64,000 nucleotides of DNA from Streptosporangiaceae bacterium (GTDB lineage Bacteria > Actinomycetota > Actinomycetes > Streptosporangiales > Streptosporangiaceae): assembly GCA_019239975.1 (NCBI GenBank), contig JAFAZE010000162.1, positions 33,692 to 97,691 of the forward strand, given 5' to 3'. The translations under genes were made by a program, and so were the position numbers. Shown piece after piece: positions 41,721 to 50,779 of the stretch. Under the pieces are notes generated by a model. That model saw nothing but the letters and a program-made list of their open reading frames with translations, did not search any database and was not told where the DNA came from. Within the stretch, counting starts at the first letter, position 1. Every line of letters starts with the position of its first letter.

Positions 41721-42824
41721 TCAGGCGCCCGCGCCTGAGGCGATGGCGGCGTCTACTTCGGATTTGCGGGCGGCCAGGTCCTCGGCGTGCTCCTGCTCCA
41801 GGCGCTCGGCGACGTTCTCGTCGTCGTGCATCAGGGCCTCCAGGTCCGTCTTGGCGGCGTCGAGCACGCCGAGGTCGGCGAAGGTCCGCTGGACCTTCTC
41901 GCCCCACAGCCCGATGTCCCTCACGCACGGCACTATCCGGCTGAACAGCAGCGTGCGGAACGCCTGCTGTATGGGGGAGTGCTCGGTGAACTCCAGGCAC
42001 TCGTCCACGTCGTAGCCCATTCGCTCCCAGACCTCGTGGGCGCGGAACCGGTTCCGCATCAGGTAGCACCCCTCGACCACGAACTCCTCGCGGTCGGCGA
42101 GCTCCGCCGAGGTGAGCCCCGCGTAGTAGTCCCGCAGCGCCAGCCGGCCGAACGCCACGTGCCGCGCCTCGTCCTGCATCACATACGCGAGGATCTGCTT
42201 CACCAGGGGGTTCGTGGCGGTGTCCCGGTGCACGCCGAAGGCGGCCAGCGCGAGCCCCTCGATCAGCACCTGCATGCCCAGGTAGGGCATGTCCCAGCGG
42301 GAATCGCTCAGCGCGTCGCTGAGCAGCCTGGCCAGGTCCGGGTTCATCGGGTAGTACATCTCGATCTTGTCCCGCATGAAGCGGGAGAACAGCTCCACGT
42401 GCCGAGCCTCGTCCATGGCCTGGGTGGCGGCGTAGAACTTGGAGTCCATGTCCGGCACCGACTCCACGATCCGGGCGGCCACCGTCAGCGCGCCCTGCTC
42501 GCCGTGCAGGAACTGGCTGAACAGCCACGCGGCCAGGTGGTGGGCCAGCTCGTCGCGTTCGGGCTGAGACAGCACCTCCCACTGCCGGGAGCCGTAGATC
42601 GGGCAGTATTCGTCCGGGGTGCCCTGAACGTTGGCGTGATCGACCGGCTGGTCCCAGTCGATCCGCTTGGCGGCGTCCCACTGCTTGTCCTTGCCGCGCT
42701 GGTACAGGTCGAGCAGACGCTGCCGGCCGTCGTCGTACTCCCAGGAGAAGCGCGCCGCCCCGGTAGCTGGAACGTCCCAGGTGCCCGGCGCCACAGGTGT
42801 CGTGTACAGGTCGTAGGTACTCAC
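41721..42824 (-). CDS. Ferritin-like diiron protein (R2-like oxidase/oxygenase)
   Basis: 367 residues, all-helical. Metal ligands are visible as LHGEQGA, then MDEARHVELF, then LIEGLALAAFG and MQDEARHVAFG: the E / E-x2-H / E / E-x2-H arrangement of ribonucleotide reductase R2-like and AurF/CmlI-like diiron proteins. No R1 partner is nearby, so a monooxygenase or oxidase role is more likely than ribonucleotide reduction; the substrate is unknown. GTG at 42824 is chosen for GGAGG six bases upstream; the frame opens at 42857. Confidence 0.85.
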   Translation of the reverse strand: MSTYDLYTTPVAPGTWDVPATGAARFSWEYDDGRQRLLDLYQRGKDKQWDAAKRIDWDQPVDHANVQGTPDEYCPIYGSRQWEVLSQPERDELAHHLAAWLFSQFLHGEQGALTVAARIVESVPDMDSKFYAATQAMDEARHVELFSRFMRDKIEMYYPMNPDLARLLSDALSDSRWDMPYLGMQVLIEGLALAAFGVHRDTATNPLVKQILAYVMQDEARHVAFGRLALRDYYAGLTSAELADREEFVVEGCYLMRNRFRAHEVWERMGYDVDECLEFTEHSPIQQAFRTLLFSRIVPCVRDIGLWGEKVQRTFADLGVLDAAKTDLEALMHDDENVAERLEQEHAEDLAARKSEVDAAIASGAGA

Positions 42825-42937
42825 GCGTGCCTCCACGGGCGGCTTGGCGGACGGCACCGCCCTCTTTCATTACTAACGAGTAAGGTGGTCGCGCGCAATG
42901 CCCGGCGCCCGTTTTTTACCCGGTTCCGCTGTGCGGT

Positions 42938-43180
42938 TTACCGGTCGGGGATCTCGTGAACGGCGGAGTCCTCCGCGGCCTCGTCGTCCGGCTCGTCCTC
43001 GTCGTCGGCCACCACCGCGCGCGGGTGGCGGGCCGACCAGTCCTCCGCCGCCTCCGCGTCGTCATCGTCGTCCTCGGCGATGACGAGATCCTCCGGCGGG
43101 TCCTCGATGTACTGCTCGTACCCGGCGACCTGGGTCTCCTGCTCGTCGTCGCCCATGTCGTCCGGTCCGTGGCCTCTCAT
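42938..43180 (-). CDS. Small highly acidic protein
   Basis: 80 residues, mostly Asp and Glu, with runs such as EDDDDDAEAAEDW and DDEDEPDDEAAED and one EQYIEDPPEDLVIAED segment. No fold or family is recognisable; it is probably disordered. The ATG at 43180 follows AAAGGGGG. It lies 17 bp after kdpE on the same strand, so it may be co-transcribed with the Kdp-type sensor system. Confidence 0.65.
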   Translation of the reverse strand: MRGHGPDDMGDDEQETQVAGYEQYIEDPPEDLVIAEDDDDDAEAAEDWSARHPRAVVADDEDEPDDEAAEDSAVHEIPDR

Positions 43181-43197
43181 GGCAGCCCCCTTTCTGT

Positions 43198-43875
43198 TCA
43201 AGCCTGGAAACGGTAGCCCATGCCCGGCTCGGTAAGAAGGTAGCGTGGCCGCGATGGCTCCGGTTCCAGCTTGCGGCGAAGCTGGGCGATGTAGACGCGA
43301 AGGTAATTGCTTTCGGTCTCATAGGCGGGGCCCCATACCTCCTGAAGCAACTGCCGCTGTGTCACCAGGCGGCCCCGGTTTCTGACCAGGACCTCCAGCA
43401 GCTGCCATTCGGTGGGCGTAAGGCGGACATCGCCGTCCGCGGTGCGGCTGACCCGCTTCACGGCGAGGTCGACCGTGAAGTCCGGTGTGGTCAGGACGGG
43501 CTCGTCGGGTGCCGGCGCGGCGCGCCGCACGGCGGCCCGCAGCCTCGCCAGGAGCTCGTCCATGCCGAACGGCTTCGTGACGTAGTCATCGGCCCCGGCG
43601 TCGAGCGCCGCCACCTTCTGGTTCTCCTGCCCCCACACCGAGAGCACGATGATCGGCGTCGAACTCCAGCCGCGCACTCCGTGGATCACGTCGGTACCGT
43701 CCATGTCGGGCAGACCGAGATCGAGGATCAGCACGTCCGGGCGATCACGCGCCACGGCCGCGAGCCCGGACGCCCCGTCGCTGGCCGTGCTGACCTCATA
43801 GCTCCGCGCCGTGAGGTTGATGCGGAGCGCCCGCAGGATCGAGGGTTCATCGTCGATGACCAGGACCCGGGTCAC
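43198..43875 (-). CDS. kdpE: KdpE-like OmpR-family response regulator
   Basis: 225 residues. The receiver has VLVIDDEPSILRALR, the phospho-Asp near 52 in LILDLGLPDMDG, and Lys in YVTKPFGMDELLARLRA. The winged-helix output has LTPTEWQLLEVLVRNRGRLV, then ESNYLRVYIAQLRRKLE and TEPGMGYRF, all KdpE-typical. ATG overlaps the kinase stop (ATGA). No kdpFABC operon is in the window; the adjacent K+-transporter-like genes are the likely targets. Confidence 0.92.
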   Translation of the reverse strand: MTRVLVIDDEPSILRALRINLTARSYEVSTASDGASGLAAVARDRPDVLILDLGLPDMDGTDVIHGVRGWSSTPIIVLSVWGQENQKVAALDAGADDYVTKPFGMDELLARLRAAVRRAAPAPDEPVLTTPDFTVDLAVKRVSRTADGDVRLTPTEWQLLEVLVRNRGRLVTQRQLLQEVWGPAYETESNYLRVYIAQLRRKLEPEPSRPRYLLTEPGMGYRFQA

Positions 43876-45674
43876 TGCCCGGCCGTCCCGAGCATCGCTT
43901 TCGCGCTGCTGGTCTCCACCGGCAGCGTCACCCGCAGCGTCAGGCCGCCTCCGGGGGTGTCCGCCGCGACGATGGAACCGCCCATTGCCTCCGCGAACCC
44001 CCTGGCTACGGCCAGCCCCAGCCCCACGCCGGACGGGCGGCCGTCGAGCTGCACGAACGGCTCGAAGATCCGTTCCTTCAGCTCGTCGGGTACGCCGCTT
44101 CCGTGGTCGACGACCTCCAGCACCACGACGCCGCCGGATTCCCGCGCCTGCAGGCAGGGCGGCCGGGATGGGGGCGAGTAGCGCAGCGCGTTGGAGAACA
44201 GGTTCGCCAGCACCCGCTCCAGCAGGCCAGGATCGGCGCGCACGAGCGGCAGGGCGTCCGGAACGATCAGCCGCATCCGGTCCGAGTCGTCAAGGCCCCG
44301 CAGCGCGACCGGAGCAACCTCATCGATCGCCGTCCCGCGCAGGAACGGCCGGAGGGAGCCCGTTTGCAGCCGGCTCATGTCGAGGAGGTTGCCGATGAGC
44401 GTGTCCAGCCGGTCGGCGTTCTGCTCGATCGTCGCGAGCAGGTCCGCCTCGTCGGCGGCGCTCCAGCGCACGTCGGTCTGGCGCAGGCTGCTGACGCTGG
44501 CCTTGATGGACGCCAGCGGGGTACGCAGGTCGTGGCTGACGGCCGCGAGCAGCGCGGTCCGCATCCGGTTTCCCTCGGCGAGCGCCTCGGCCTGAGCGGC
44601 CTGGGTGCGCAAGCGCTCCCTGTCCAGTGCCGCGGCGGCCTGGGCGGCGAAGCCGGCGAGCAGGGTCGCGGTCGCCGCCGCCGTCTGCCCGCGTACCTCG
44701 AGCGCCAGGTCGGGCCGTACCTCGAAGCGGAGACCCTCGGCCGTGTCCCCGGCGCCGCTCACCGCCACCCGTACCCAGCGGCCGGCGGCGCGCTCCAGCA
44801 ATTCGGCGTGGCCGCCAAGGGTGCTGGTGAGGTGATTCAGAACATCGGCCGGGGCGTCCGCGCCGCCGAGCACGGTCTGCGCGAGTGTCAGCAGCGAGGC
44901 CGTCTCCTTCCTGCTGTGCGTGGCCTGCACCGAGCGCCTCGCGGCGAGGTGGACCACGCTGCTCACCGCGACCGCGACCGTGACGAAGAGCACCAGGGCC
45001 AGCAGGTTCTTCGGCTCCTGGATCGTGAACGTGTGCAGCGGCAGCGTGAAGTACCAGTTGAGCAGCAGGCTCGCCGCGACCGCGGCGAGAACGGCGGGCC
45101 AGAACCCGCCGACGACCGCGATCGCCACCACGGCGACCAGGTAGATGAGCAGATCATCGGCCAGGTTCAGGTGCGGCCGCCAGGCAGCCAGCAGCGCCGT
45201 CAGCAGCGGAAGCACCGCCGCCGCCAGCGCGGCGCCGCACAGGCGCCTGCGGAAGCTGATCCCGCTGGCCTGGCTGCCCGTGTCCTGATCCACATCTTCC
45301 AGTGTGACCCGAGCTGAGCGGTACCGGAACAGGAAGCCGGAGCCGGCGCCGGCCAGCGCGCAGGCACCGATCACCAGAGCCGCGCGCGCCGCCACCGCCC
45401 CGGCCGGCCGCAGGTCGGCATAGGGTGGGTGAGAGAACCCGATGACGGTGAGCCAGCCGATCACGGCGAGCGGCACCGCCGCTGTCACCTCGGCGAGGCA
45501 GGACGCCACCGCCACAACCGCGGCGCACGCGGCCAGCACGCCGGCCGCGGGAAAGCGGCCGTTCAGGCCGGCCGCCACCGTGCCGACGACGAACAGCGCA
45601 GCGAAGCTCACCGGCAGCGCGTACGGCGCCGGCAGTCCGCTTCGGCGGTGGCCCTGAGTCATCTCGAATGCCAT
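43872..45674 (-). CDS. kdpD: KdpD-like sensor kinase lacking the N-terminal KdpD/Usp domains
   Basis: 600 residues. An extra 3-4 helix block (about 18-117) precedes the DUF4118 four-helix module (about 145-245), a GAF-like region, then HisKA with the phospho-His near 385 in AVSHDLRTPLASIKASVSSLR and an ATPase domain (NLFSNALRYSP; VGLGLAVARGFAEAMGG). Standard KdpD is about 900 residues with a cytosolic KdpD domain and a universal-stress-protein domain before the membrane; both are absent. Coupled to kdpE; divergent from the KimA-like gene. Confidence 0.9.
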   Translation of the reverse strand: MAFEMTQGHRRSGLPAPYALPVSFAALFVVGTVAAGLNGRFPAAGVLAACAAVVAVASCLAEVTAAVPLAVIGWLTVIGFSHPPYADLRPAGAVAARAALVIGACALAGAGSGFLFRYRSARVTLEDVDQDTGSQASGISFRRRLCGAALAAAVLPLLTALLAAWRPHLNLADDLLIYLVAVVAIAVVGGFWPAVLAAVAASLLLNWYFTLPLHTFTIQEPKNLLALVLFVTVAVAVSSVVHLAARRSVQATHSRKETASLLTLAQTVLGGADAPADVLNHLTSTLGGHAELLERAAGRWVRVAVSGAGDTAEGLRFEVRPDLALEVRGQTAAATATLLAGFAAQAAAALDRERLRTQAAQAEALAEGNRMRTALLAAVSHDLRTPLASIKASVSSLRQTDVRWSAADEADLLATIEQNADRLDTLIGNLLDMSRLQTGSLRPFLRGTAIDEVAPVALRGLDDSDRMRLIVPDALPLVRADPGLLERVLANLFSNALRYSPPSRPPCLQARESGGVVVLEVVDHGSGVPDELKERIFEPFVQLDGRPSGVGLGLAVARGFAEAMGGSIVAADTPGGGLTLRVTLPVETSSAKAMLGTAGQ

Positions 45675-45715
45675 TCAAAGGCCGGTACCGGTCTGTGACA
45701 GCGATCTTGACGGAT

Positions 45716-45744
45716 CCTTAACGCGCAGCTCGCGACCCTTAACG
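45716..45744. promoter_or_regulatory. Direct repeats CCTTAACG, candidate KdpE sites
   Basis: CCTTAACG occurs at 45716-45723 and 45737-45744, exactly 21 bp (two turns) apart, between divergent kdpD and the KimA-like gene. A weaker match, GGTTATCG, follows at 45755. OmpR-family regulators bind such in-phase direct repeats. Confidence 0.5.
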
Positions 45745-45814
45745 GCATGCTTGCGGTTATCGGCGGATGGAACGCCTAGCGTAAGGTGACCGCGATTTGG
45801 GAGGGCGGAAACTG

Positions 45815-48244
45815 GTGGCCGTACCCAGGAGGGCTGGCCTGCTCGACCGAGGCACAGGGATCGACCTGCCCGAAAGCTTCGGCTACTCGCTGAAGCGCCG
45901 GCTGCTCGGGCCGCCGCTTGTCAACGAGCAGCTCAGCGAGCAGCGGCTGTCGAAGAAGCTGGCGCTCGGCGTGCTGTCGCCGGACGGCATCTCATCCTCG
46001 GCCTACGGCACCGAGGAGATGCTCATCGAGCTGCTGCCGCTCTTCGGCCTCACCGCCTACGCCCTGATCCTGCCGATGACCGGCGTGATCTTGTTCGTCA
46101 TGACGCTCGTCGTGCTGTCCTACCGCGAGATCGTCACGGTCTACACCCGGGCCGGCGGATCGTACGTGGTCGCCAGGGAAAACTTCGGGCCGCGGATTGC
46201 CCAGATCGCCGCCGTGGCGCTGCTCATCGACTACGTGGTCACGGTCGCCGTCCAGGTTGCGGCCGGGACGGCGGCCATCGCGTCCGCGGTGCAGGCTCTC
46301 GGCCCGTACAGCAAGGAGATCACCATCGGCGTGATCCTCCTCATGTGCTACGGGAACCTGCGCGGCATCCGTGAAGCGGGCAGGGCCTTCGCGCTGCCGA
46401 CCTACCTGTTCTCCGGGTCCGTCCTGCTGATGATCGCGGTGGGGCTGGTCAGGGAGGCAGTGGGCAAGCTGCCGACGCAGGACATTCACGTGCTGCAAGG
46501 GACCGTGTCCATCGGCGCCGGCACCCAGGGCGTGGTCACCGCCGTCGCCGTTTTCACGCTGCTGCGGTCGTTCGCGAACGGCGGCTCGTCGCTCACCGGC
46601 ATCGAGGCGGTCTCCAACGCGGTCAGCGCGTTCAAGCCGCCGGAGGGAATCAACGCACGCAAGGTCCTGGTGGCGGAGGGCCTGATCCTCGGCACCCTGG
46701 TCGCCGGGATCTCCTGGCTGGCGCATCTGACGCACGCGATTCCGTACAACAGCGGCTACCCGACCGTGATCTCGCAGGAAGCCAGGATGGTGTTCGGCAG
46801 CACCGGGCACTTCATGTACTTCGTGGTGCAGGCGGCGACCGCGCTGATCCTGTACACCGGCGGTAACACCAGCTTCAACGGTTTCCCGTTCCTGACGAGC
46901 TTCGTCGCCGAGGACTCGTTCCTGCCGCGGTGGATGATGAAGCGCGGCCACCGGCTGGTGTTCTCCAACGGGATCATCGTGCTGACCGTGGCTTCGGTGG
47001 CGCTCATCGCGGCCGTCGGCTCGAACGTGAACCGGCTGGTCCCGTTCTACGCGATCGGTGTCTTCACCGCGTTCTCGATGGCCGGGTTCGGCATGGCGAA
47101 GTACCACCACACGCACAAGGAAGCCGGCTGGCGGCACAAGCTCGTGATCAACTTCTCCGCGGGGGTGCTCACCGCGATCGTGGTGGTGATCTTCGCGGTG
47201 GTGAAGTTCACCGAGGGCGCCTGGCTCATCGTGATCCTGTTCCCGGTCCTGGTGTTCGCGCTCATCCGGCTGAACCGGGAGTACCGGATGGAGGCCGACG
47301 TGCTGCAGACCATCGGGAGCCGCCGGGCGGCGGGCGTCCCGCCCCGGCAGCCGAACTACAGCCGCCGCGTCTCCCTGGTGTTCGTGGACAGCGTCGACCT
47401 GTCCACCTTCGCCGCGATGCGCTACGCGCGCGGTCTGCGGCCGACCACGCTGCGCGCCGTGCATTTCGTCATCGACAACGTCCAGGCGGAAAAACTGCGC
47501 CAGGAATGGCTGCTCGTCGGCCAGGACGTGCCGCTGGACCTCATCGACACCCCCGACCGCCGCCTGCTGCGCGCCTCCGCGGAACTCGTCACCCGGGAGA
47601 CGGAGCAGCCGGGCACGCACGTGACCGTCGTGCTGCCTCGGCGCAGCTACGCGCCGCTGATCGGGCGGCTGCTGCACGACCGGACGGCGGACAAGATCGC
47701 CGCGGTGGTAAGCCGGGTACCGAACTCGGCCGCCACGATCATCCCCTTCGACGTGGAGAGCCGCGTGCAGGAGCTGCACGACCGGCAGCAGGCATCCGAG
47801 GCGGCCCGGCGGGCCGGCGCGGACGAAGGCCGTGCCTCGGTCGCCCAGCTCCCGCCGCGCAAGGGCGCCCCGGCGCAGCCGGCGCGGGGCCCGGGCAAGG
47901 AAGCGCGACGGCCGGATGGCGGCGCGGAGCCGGGCGGCGGCGACAAGCCCGCGCCGCCCAAAGGCGTCTGCCCGATCGGCTCGCTCGGCGCCCCGGGCAA
48001 GGTCACGGTGGAGGGACGTGTCCGGTCCGTCGAGATCCGCCCGGTCGAGCAGAACTGCGTGTTCGAGACCACGGTGGCGGACGGCACCGGTGAGCTCACC
48101 GCCATGTTCTACGGCCGCACGCACATACCCGGCGTGGAGCCCGGCAGCAAGCTGCGGCTGCACGGCAAGGTACACGTGCGTGACGGGCGGCCGACGATGA
48201 TCAATCCGGCGTACGAGCTGCTGCCGCGGAGCCCGGCCAGTTAG
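45815..48244 (+). CDS. KimA/KUP-like K+ transporter with C-terminal OB-fold
   Basis: About 809 residues. Residues 15-480 match KimA (YdaO), a KUP-family K+/H+ symporter of the APC superfamily: LKRRLLGPPLVNEQLSEQRL, LSPDGISSSAYGTEEMLIEL, YTRAGGSYVVARENFG, SLTGIEAVSNAVSAFKPP and GGNTSFNGFPFL. A universal-stress-like cytosolic domain (about 515-650; VSLVFVDSVDLSTFAAMRYARGL) follows, the region that binds c-di-AMP in KimA. After a disordered linker comes an OB-fold (about 725-805; VTVEGRVRSVEIRPVEQN ... GELTAMFYGR). GTG at 45815 with GGGAGGG upstream; TTG at 45797 possible. Divergent from kdpDE. Confidence 0.85.
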   Translation: MAVPRRAGLLDRGTGIDLPESFGYSLKRRLLGPPLVNEQLSEQRLSKKLALGVLSPDGISSSAYGTEEMLIELLPLFGLTAYALILPMTGVILFVMTLVVLSYREIVTVYTRAGGSYVVARENFGPRIAQIAAVALLIDYVVTVAVQVAAGTAAIASAVQALGPYSKEITIGVILLMCYGNLRGIREAGRAFALPTYLFSGSVLLMIAVGLVREAVGKLPTQDIHVLQGTVSIGAGTQGVVTAVAVFTLLRSFANGGSSLTGIEAVSNAVSAFKPPEGINARKVLVAEGLILGTLVAGISWLAHLTHAIPYNSGYPTVISQEARMVFGSTGHFMYFVVQAATALILYTGGNTSFNGFPFLTSFVAEDSFLPRWMMKRGHRLVFSNGIIVLTVASVALIAAVGSNVNRLVPFYAIGVFTAFSMAGFGMAKYHHTHKEAGWRHKLVINFSAGVLTAIVVVIFAVVKFTEGAWLIVILFPVLVFALIRLNREYRMEADVLQTIGSRRAAGVPPRQPNYSRRVSLVFVDSVDLSTFAAMRYARGLRPTTLRAVHFVIDNVQAEKLRQEWLLVGQDVPLDLIDTPDRRLLRASAELVTRETEQPGTHVTVVLPRRSYAPLIGRLLHDRTADKIAAVVSRVPNSAATIIPFDVESRVQELHDRQQASEAARRAGADEGRASVAQLPPRKGAPAQPARGPGKEARRPDGGAEPGGGDKPAPPKGVCPIGSLGAPGKVTVEGRVRSVEIRPVEQNCVFETTVADGTGELTAMFYGRTHIPGVEPGSKLRLHGKVHVRDGRPTMINPAYELLPRSPAS

Positions 48245-48249
48245 GTTTT

Positions 48250-48270
48250 CCGCCGGCCCGCGCCCGGCGG
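48250..48270. terminator. Hairpin between convergent transporter paralogs
   Basis: CCGCCGG (48250-48256), loop CCCGCGC, CCGGCGG (48264-48270), just after the first transporter's stop and before the convergent paralog's 3' end. Confidence 0.6.
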
Positions 48271-48307
48271 CGCGCCTGGGCGCAACCGGGTCACTGGCTG
48301 GGACCGG

Positions 48308-50779
48308 TCACGATCGTTCGCCGCCGGAGAAGAGCAGGTCGTAGGCAGGGTTGACCATGACGGGGCGGCCGTGGCGGATTCCCGCGCGCCCGTGCAGGCG
48401 AACCCGGGCGCCGCAGTTGAGGCCCGGGATGTGGGACCTGCCGTAGAACAGCGCGGTCAGCTGCCCGGTGGCGTCGGAGATCTCGATGGCCAGCACCGAG
48501 TTCTGTTCCACCGGGCGGATCTCGACAACGCGAACCCGCCCCTCGACGGCGAACTTGCCCGGCCCGGTGATCGAGCCGACCGGGACGACCTGCGCGGCGG
48601 CCGATGCCCTCCGCCTCCCGTTCCCGGCCGGGGCGGCGGCCCCGTCACGGGGCGGCGCCGGTCCGTCCGCCCGGTCCGCGGGTGCGGCGTGGTCGTCGGC
48701 TACCTTTGCCTCCCGGCTCAGGACCTTGGTTTCCTCGCCGGCGGCGGCGGCGGGCGGGACGGCGGTGACCGGCCGCGTGCCGTCGCCCTCCTTGACGGCC
48801 CTCGCCGGCCCGGCCCGCCCGGCCTGGCGTGCCTGCAGCATCCGGACGCGGCCCGGGACATCGTAGGGAACGATGGTCGCGGCCGATCGGGGGATGCGGC
48901 TGATCGCGGCCGCCATCTTGTCCGCGGTGCGGTCGTGCAGCAGCCGGCCGAGCAGCGGCGAGTAGCTACGGCGGGGCAGGATCACCGTGACGTGCGTGCC
49001 GGGATCGGCGACCTCGCGCTCGACCAGGTCGGCCGCGGCCTTGACCAGCCTCCTGTCCGGGACGTCGATGAAATCGAGGGCCACACCACGGTTGCCCCGC
49101 GTCCACTTGTTCCGCAGCTTGTCGGCACGGACGCTGTCGATGACGAAATGCACGGCGCGGATCGCCGTGGGCCGCAGGCTTCTCGCGTAGCGGAGCGCGG
49201 CGAGCGCCGCGAGATCGAAGCTGTCCACGAAGACCAGGACCGTGCGCCGCGTGTACTGCGGCGGCGGCGGTGGCTCGTGGTCGGTGAGAGCCTGGAGCAC
49301 CTCCGCCTCCGCCCCGTACTCCTGGTTCAGCCTGATCAGCGCGGGGACCAGGATCGCGAACAGCACCAGCACCACCCAGGCGCCCTCGGTGAATTTCACG
49401 ACCGCGAAGATCACCACCACGATGGCGGTGAGCGCGCCCGCCGAGAAGTTGATGGCCAGCTTGTACCGCCAGCCGGGCTCCTTGCGCGTGTGGTGGTACT
49501 TCGCCATGCCGAAGCCGGCCATGGAGAAGGCCGTGAAGACGCCGATCGCGTACAGCGGGACCAGGCTGTTGACGTCCGCGTCCTTGATGATCAGCAACGA
49601 GACCGACACGATCGTCAGCAGGATGATCGCGTTGGAGAACACCAGGCGGTGACCGCGCTTGAGCATCCACCGCGGCAGGAACGAGTCACCGGCGACGTAG
49701 CTGGTGAGAAACGGAAAGCCGTTGAAGCTCGTGTTCCCGCCGGTGTACAGGATCAGCATGGTCGCGCCCTGCACCACGAAGTACATGAAGTGGCCGGCCT
49801 GGCCGAAGACCACGTTCGCTTCCTGCGAGATCACGGTCGGGTAGCCGAGCACATAGGGCGTCGCATGCGTCGCGTGCGCGAGCCAGGAGATGCCCGCGAC
49901 GAGGACGCCGAGGATGCACCCTTCGGCGATGAGCACGCGGCGGGCGTTGACCCCCTCCGGTGGGCGGAACGCGCCCACCGCGTCGGAGACCGCCTCGATC
50001 CCGGTGAGCGAGGCGCCGCCGTTGGCGAACGCGCGCAGCAGCGTGAAGATCGCCACGCCGGTGATCAGGCCCTCGCTGCCGGAGCCGAGCGTGTAGGTGC
50101 CGTGCAGGGCGTGCACGTTCTGCACCTGGAGGTTCCCCAGTGCCGCGCGGACCAGCCCGATGATGATCATCAGTATGACGGACCCCGCGAACAGGTACGT
50201 GGGCACCGCGAACGCCCGGCCCGCCTCCTTGATGCCGCGCAGGTTCCCGTAGCACATCAGGAGGACCACGCCGACGCAGATCTCCAGCTTGTAGGGGCCG
50301 ATCACGGGGAAGGCCGAGGCCACGGCCGCGGTGCCCGCCGCGATCTGCACGGCGACGGTGACCACGTAGTCGATGAGCAGCGCGACCGCGCATATCTGCG
50401 CGATCTTCGGCCCGAAGTTCTCCCGGGCCACGATGTAGGAGCCGCCGGGCTTGATGTAGACCATGACGATTTCGCGGTACGACAGCACCACCAGCGTCAT
50501 GACGAGCAGGATCGCCAGCGTCATGGGCAGGATCAGCGTGAAGGCGGCGAAGCCGAAGGCCGGCAGCAGGGCGATGAGGATTTCCTCGGTCCCGTACGCG
50601 GACGATGAGATGCCGTCGGGGGACAGGACACCCAGCGCGAGCGGCTTCGACAGCCGCTGCTCGCCGAGCTGCTCGTTGACCAGCGGCGGTCCCAGCAGCC
50701 TCCGCTTGGCCGAGTACCAGAAGCCTTCCGGCTGGCCGCGGTCCCGTCCGGGCAGGACCGCTGCCTTGGGCATGGCCAC
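48308..50779 (-). CDS. KimA/KUP-like K+ transporter paralog with C-terminal OB-fold
   Basis: 823 residues, same architecture as the convergent gene at 45815: a KimA-like transporter (SAKRRLLGPPLVNEQLGEQRL; SPDGISSSAYGTEEILIALL; GGSYIVARENFGPKIAQI), Usp-like domain (TVLVFVDSFDLAALAALRYARSL), a long Ala/Gly/Pro linker, and an OB-fold (FAVEGRVRVVEIRPVEQN ... GQLTALFYGRSHIPGL). The two copies are alike almost throughout, pointing to an inverted duplication; linkers differ most. GTG at 50779 has AAAGG eight bases upstream; ATG at 50773 is possible. It is divergent from the MgtE-like gene. Confidence 0.85.
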   Translation of the reverse strand: MAMPKAAVLPGRDRGQPEGFWYSAKRRLLGPPLVNEQLGEQRLSKPLALGVLSPDGISSSAYGTEEILIALLPAFGFAAFTLILPMTLAILLVMTLVVLSYREIVMVYIKPGGSYIVARENFGPKIAQICAVALLIDYVVTVAVQIAAGTAAVASAFPVIGPYKLEICVGVVLLMCYGNLRGIKEAGRAFAVPTYLFAGSVILMIIIGLVRAALGNLQVQNVHALHGTYTLGSGSEGLITGVAIFTLLRAFANGGASLTGIEAVSDAVGAFRPPEGVNARRVLIAEGCILGVLVAGISWLAHATHATPYVLGYPTVISQEANVVFGQAGHFMYFVVQGATMLILYTGGNTSFNGFPFLTSYVAGDSFLPRWMLKRGHRLVFSNAIILLTIVSVSLLIIKDADVNSLVPLYAIGVFTAFSMAGFGMAKYHHTRKEPGWRYKLAINFSAGALTAIVVVIFAVVKFTEGAWVVLVLFAILVPALIRLNQEYGAEAEVLQALTDHEPPPPPQYTRRTVLVFVDSFDLAALAALRYARSLRPTAIRAVHFVIDSVRADKLRNKWTRGNRGVALDFIDVPDRRLVKAAADLVEREVADPGTHVTVILPRRSYSPLLGRLLHDRTADKMAAAISRIPRSAATIVPYDVPGRVRMLQARQAGRAGPARAVKEGDGTRPVTAVPPAAAAGEETKVLSREAKVADDHAAPADRADGPAPPRDGAAAPAGNGRRRASAAAQVVPVGSITGPGKFAVEGRVRVVEIRPVEQNSVLAIEISDATGQLTALFYGRSHIPGLNCGARVRLHGRAGIRHGRPVMVNPAYDLLFSGGERS

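Noticed and set aside
41721..42824. Ribonucleotide reductase small subunit
   Set aside because: Diiron ligands fit the wider superfamily, but no R1 gene is near and the C-terminal R2 docking tail is not evident.
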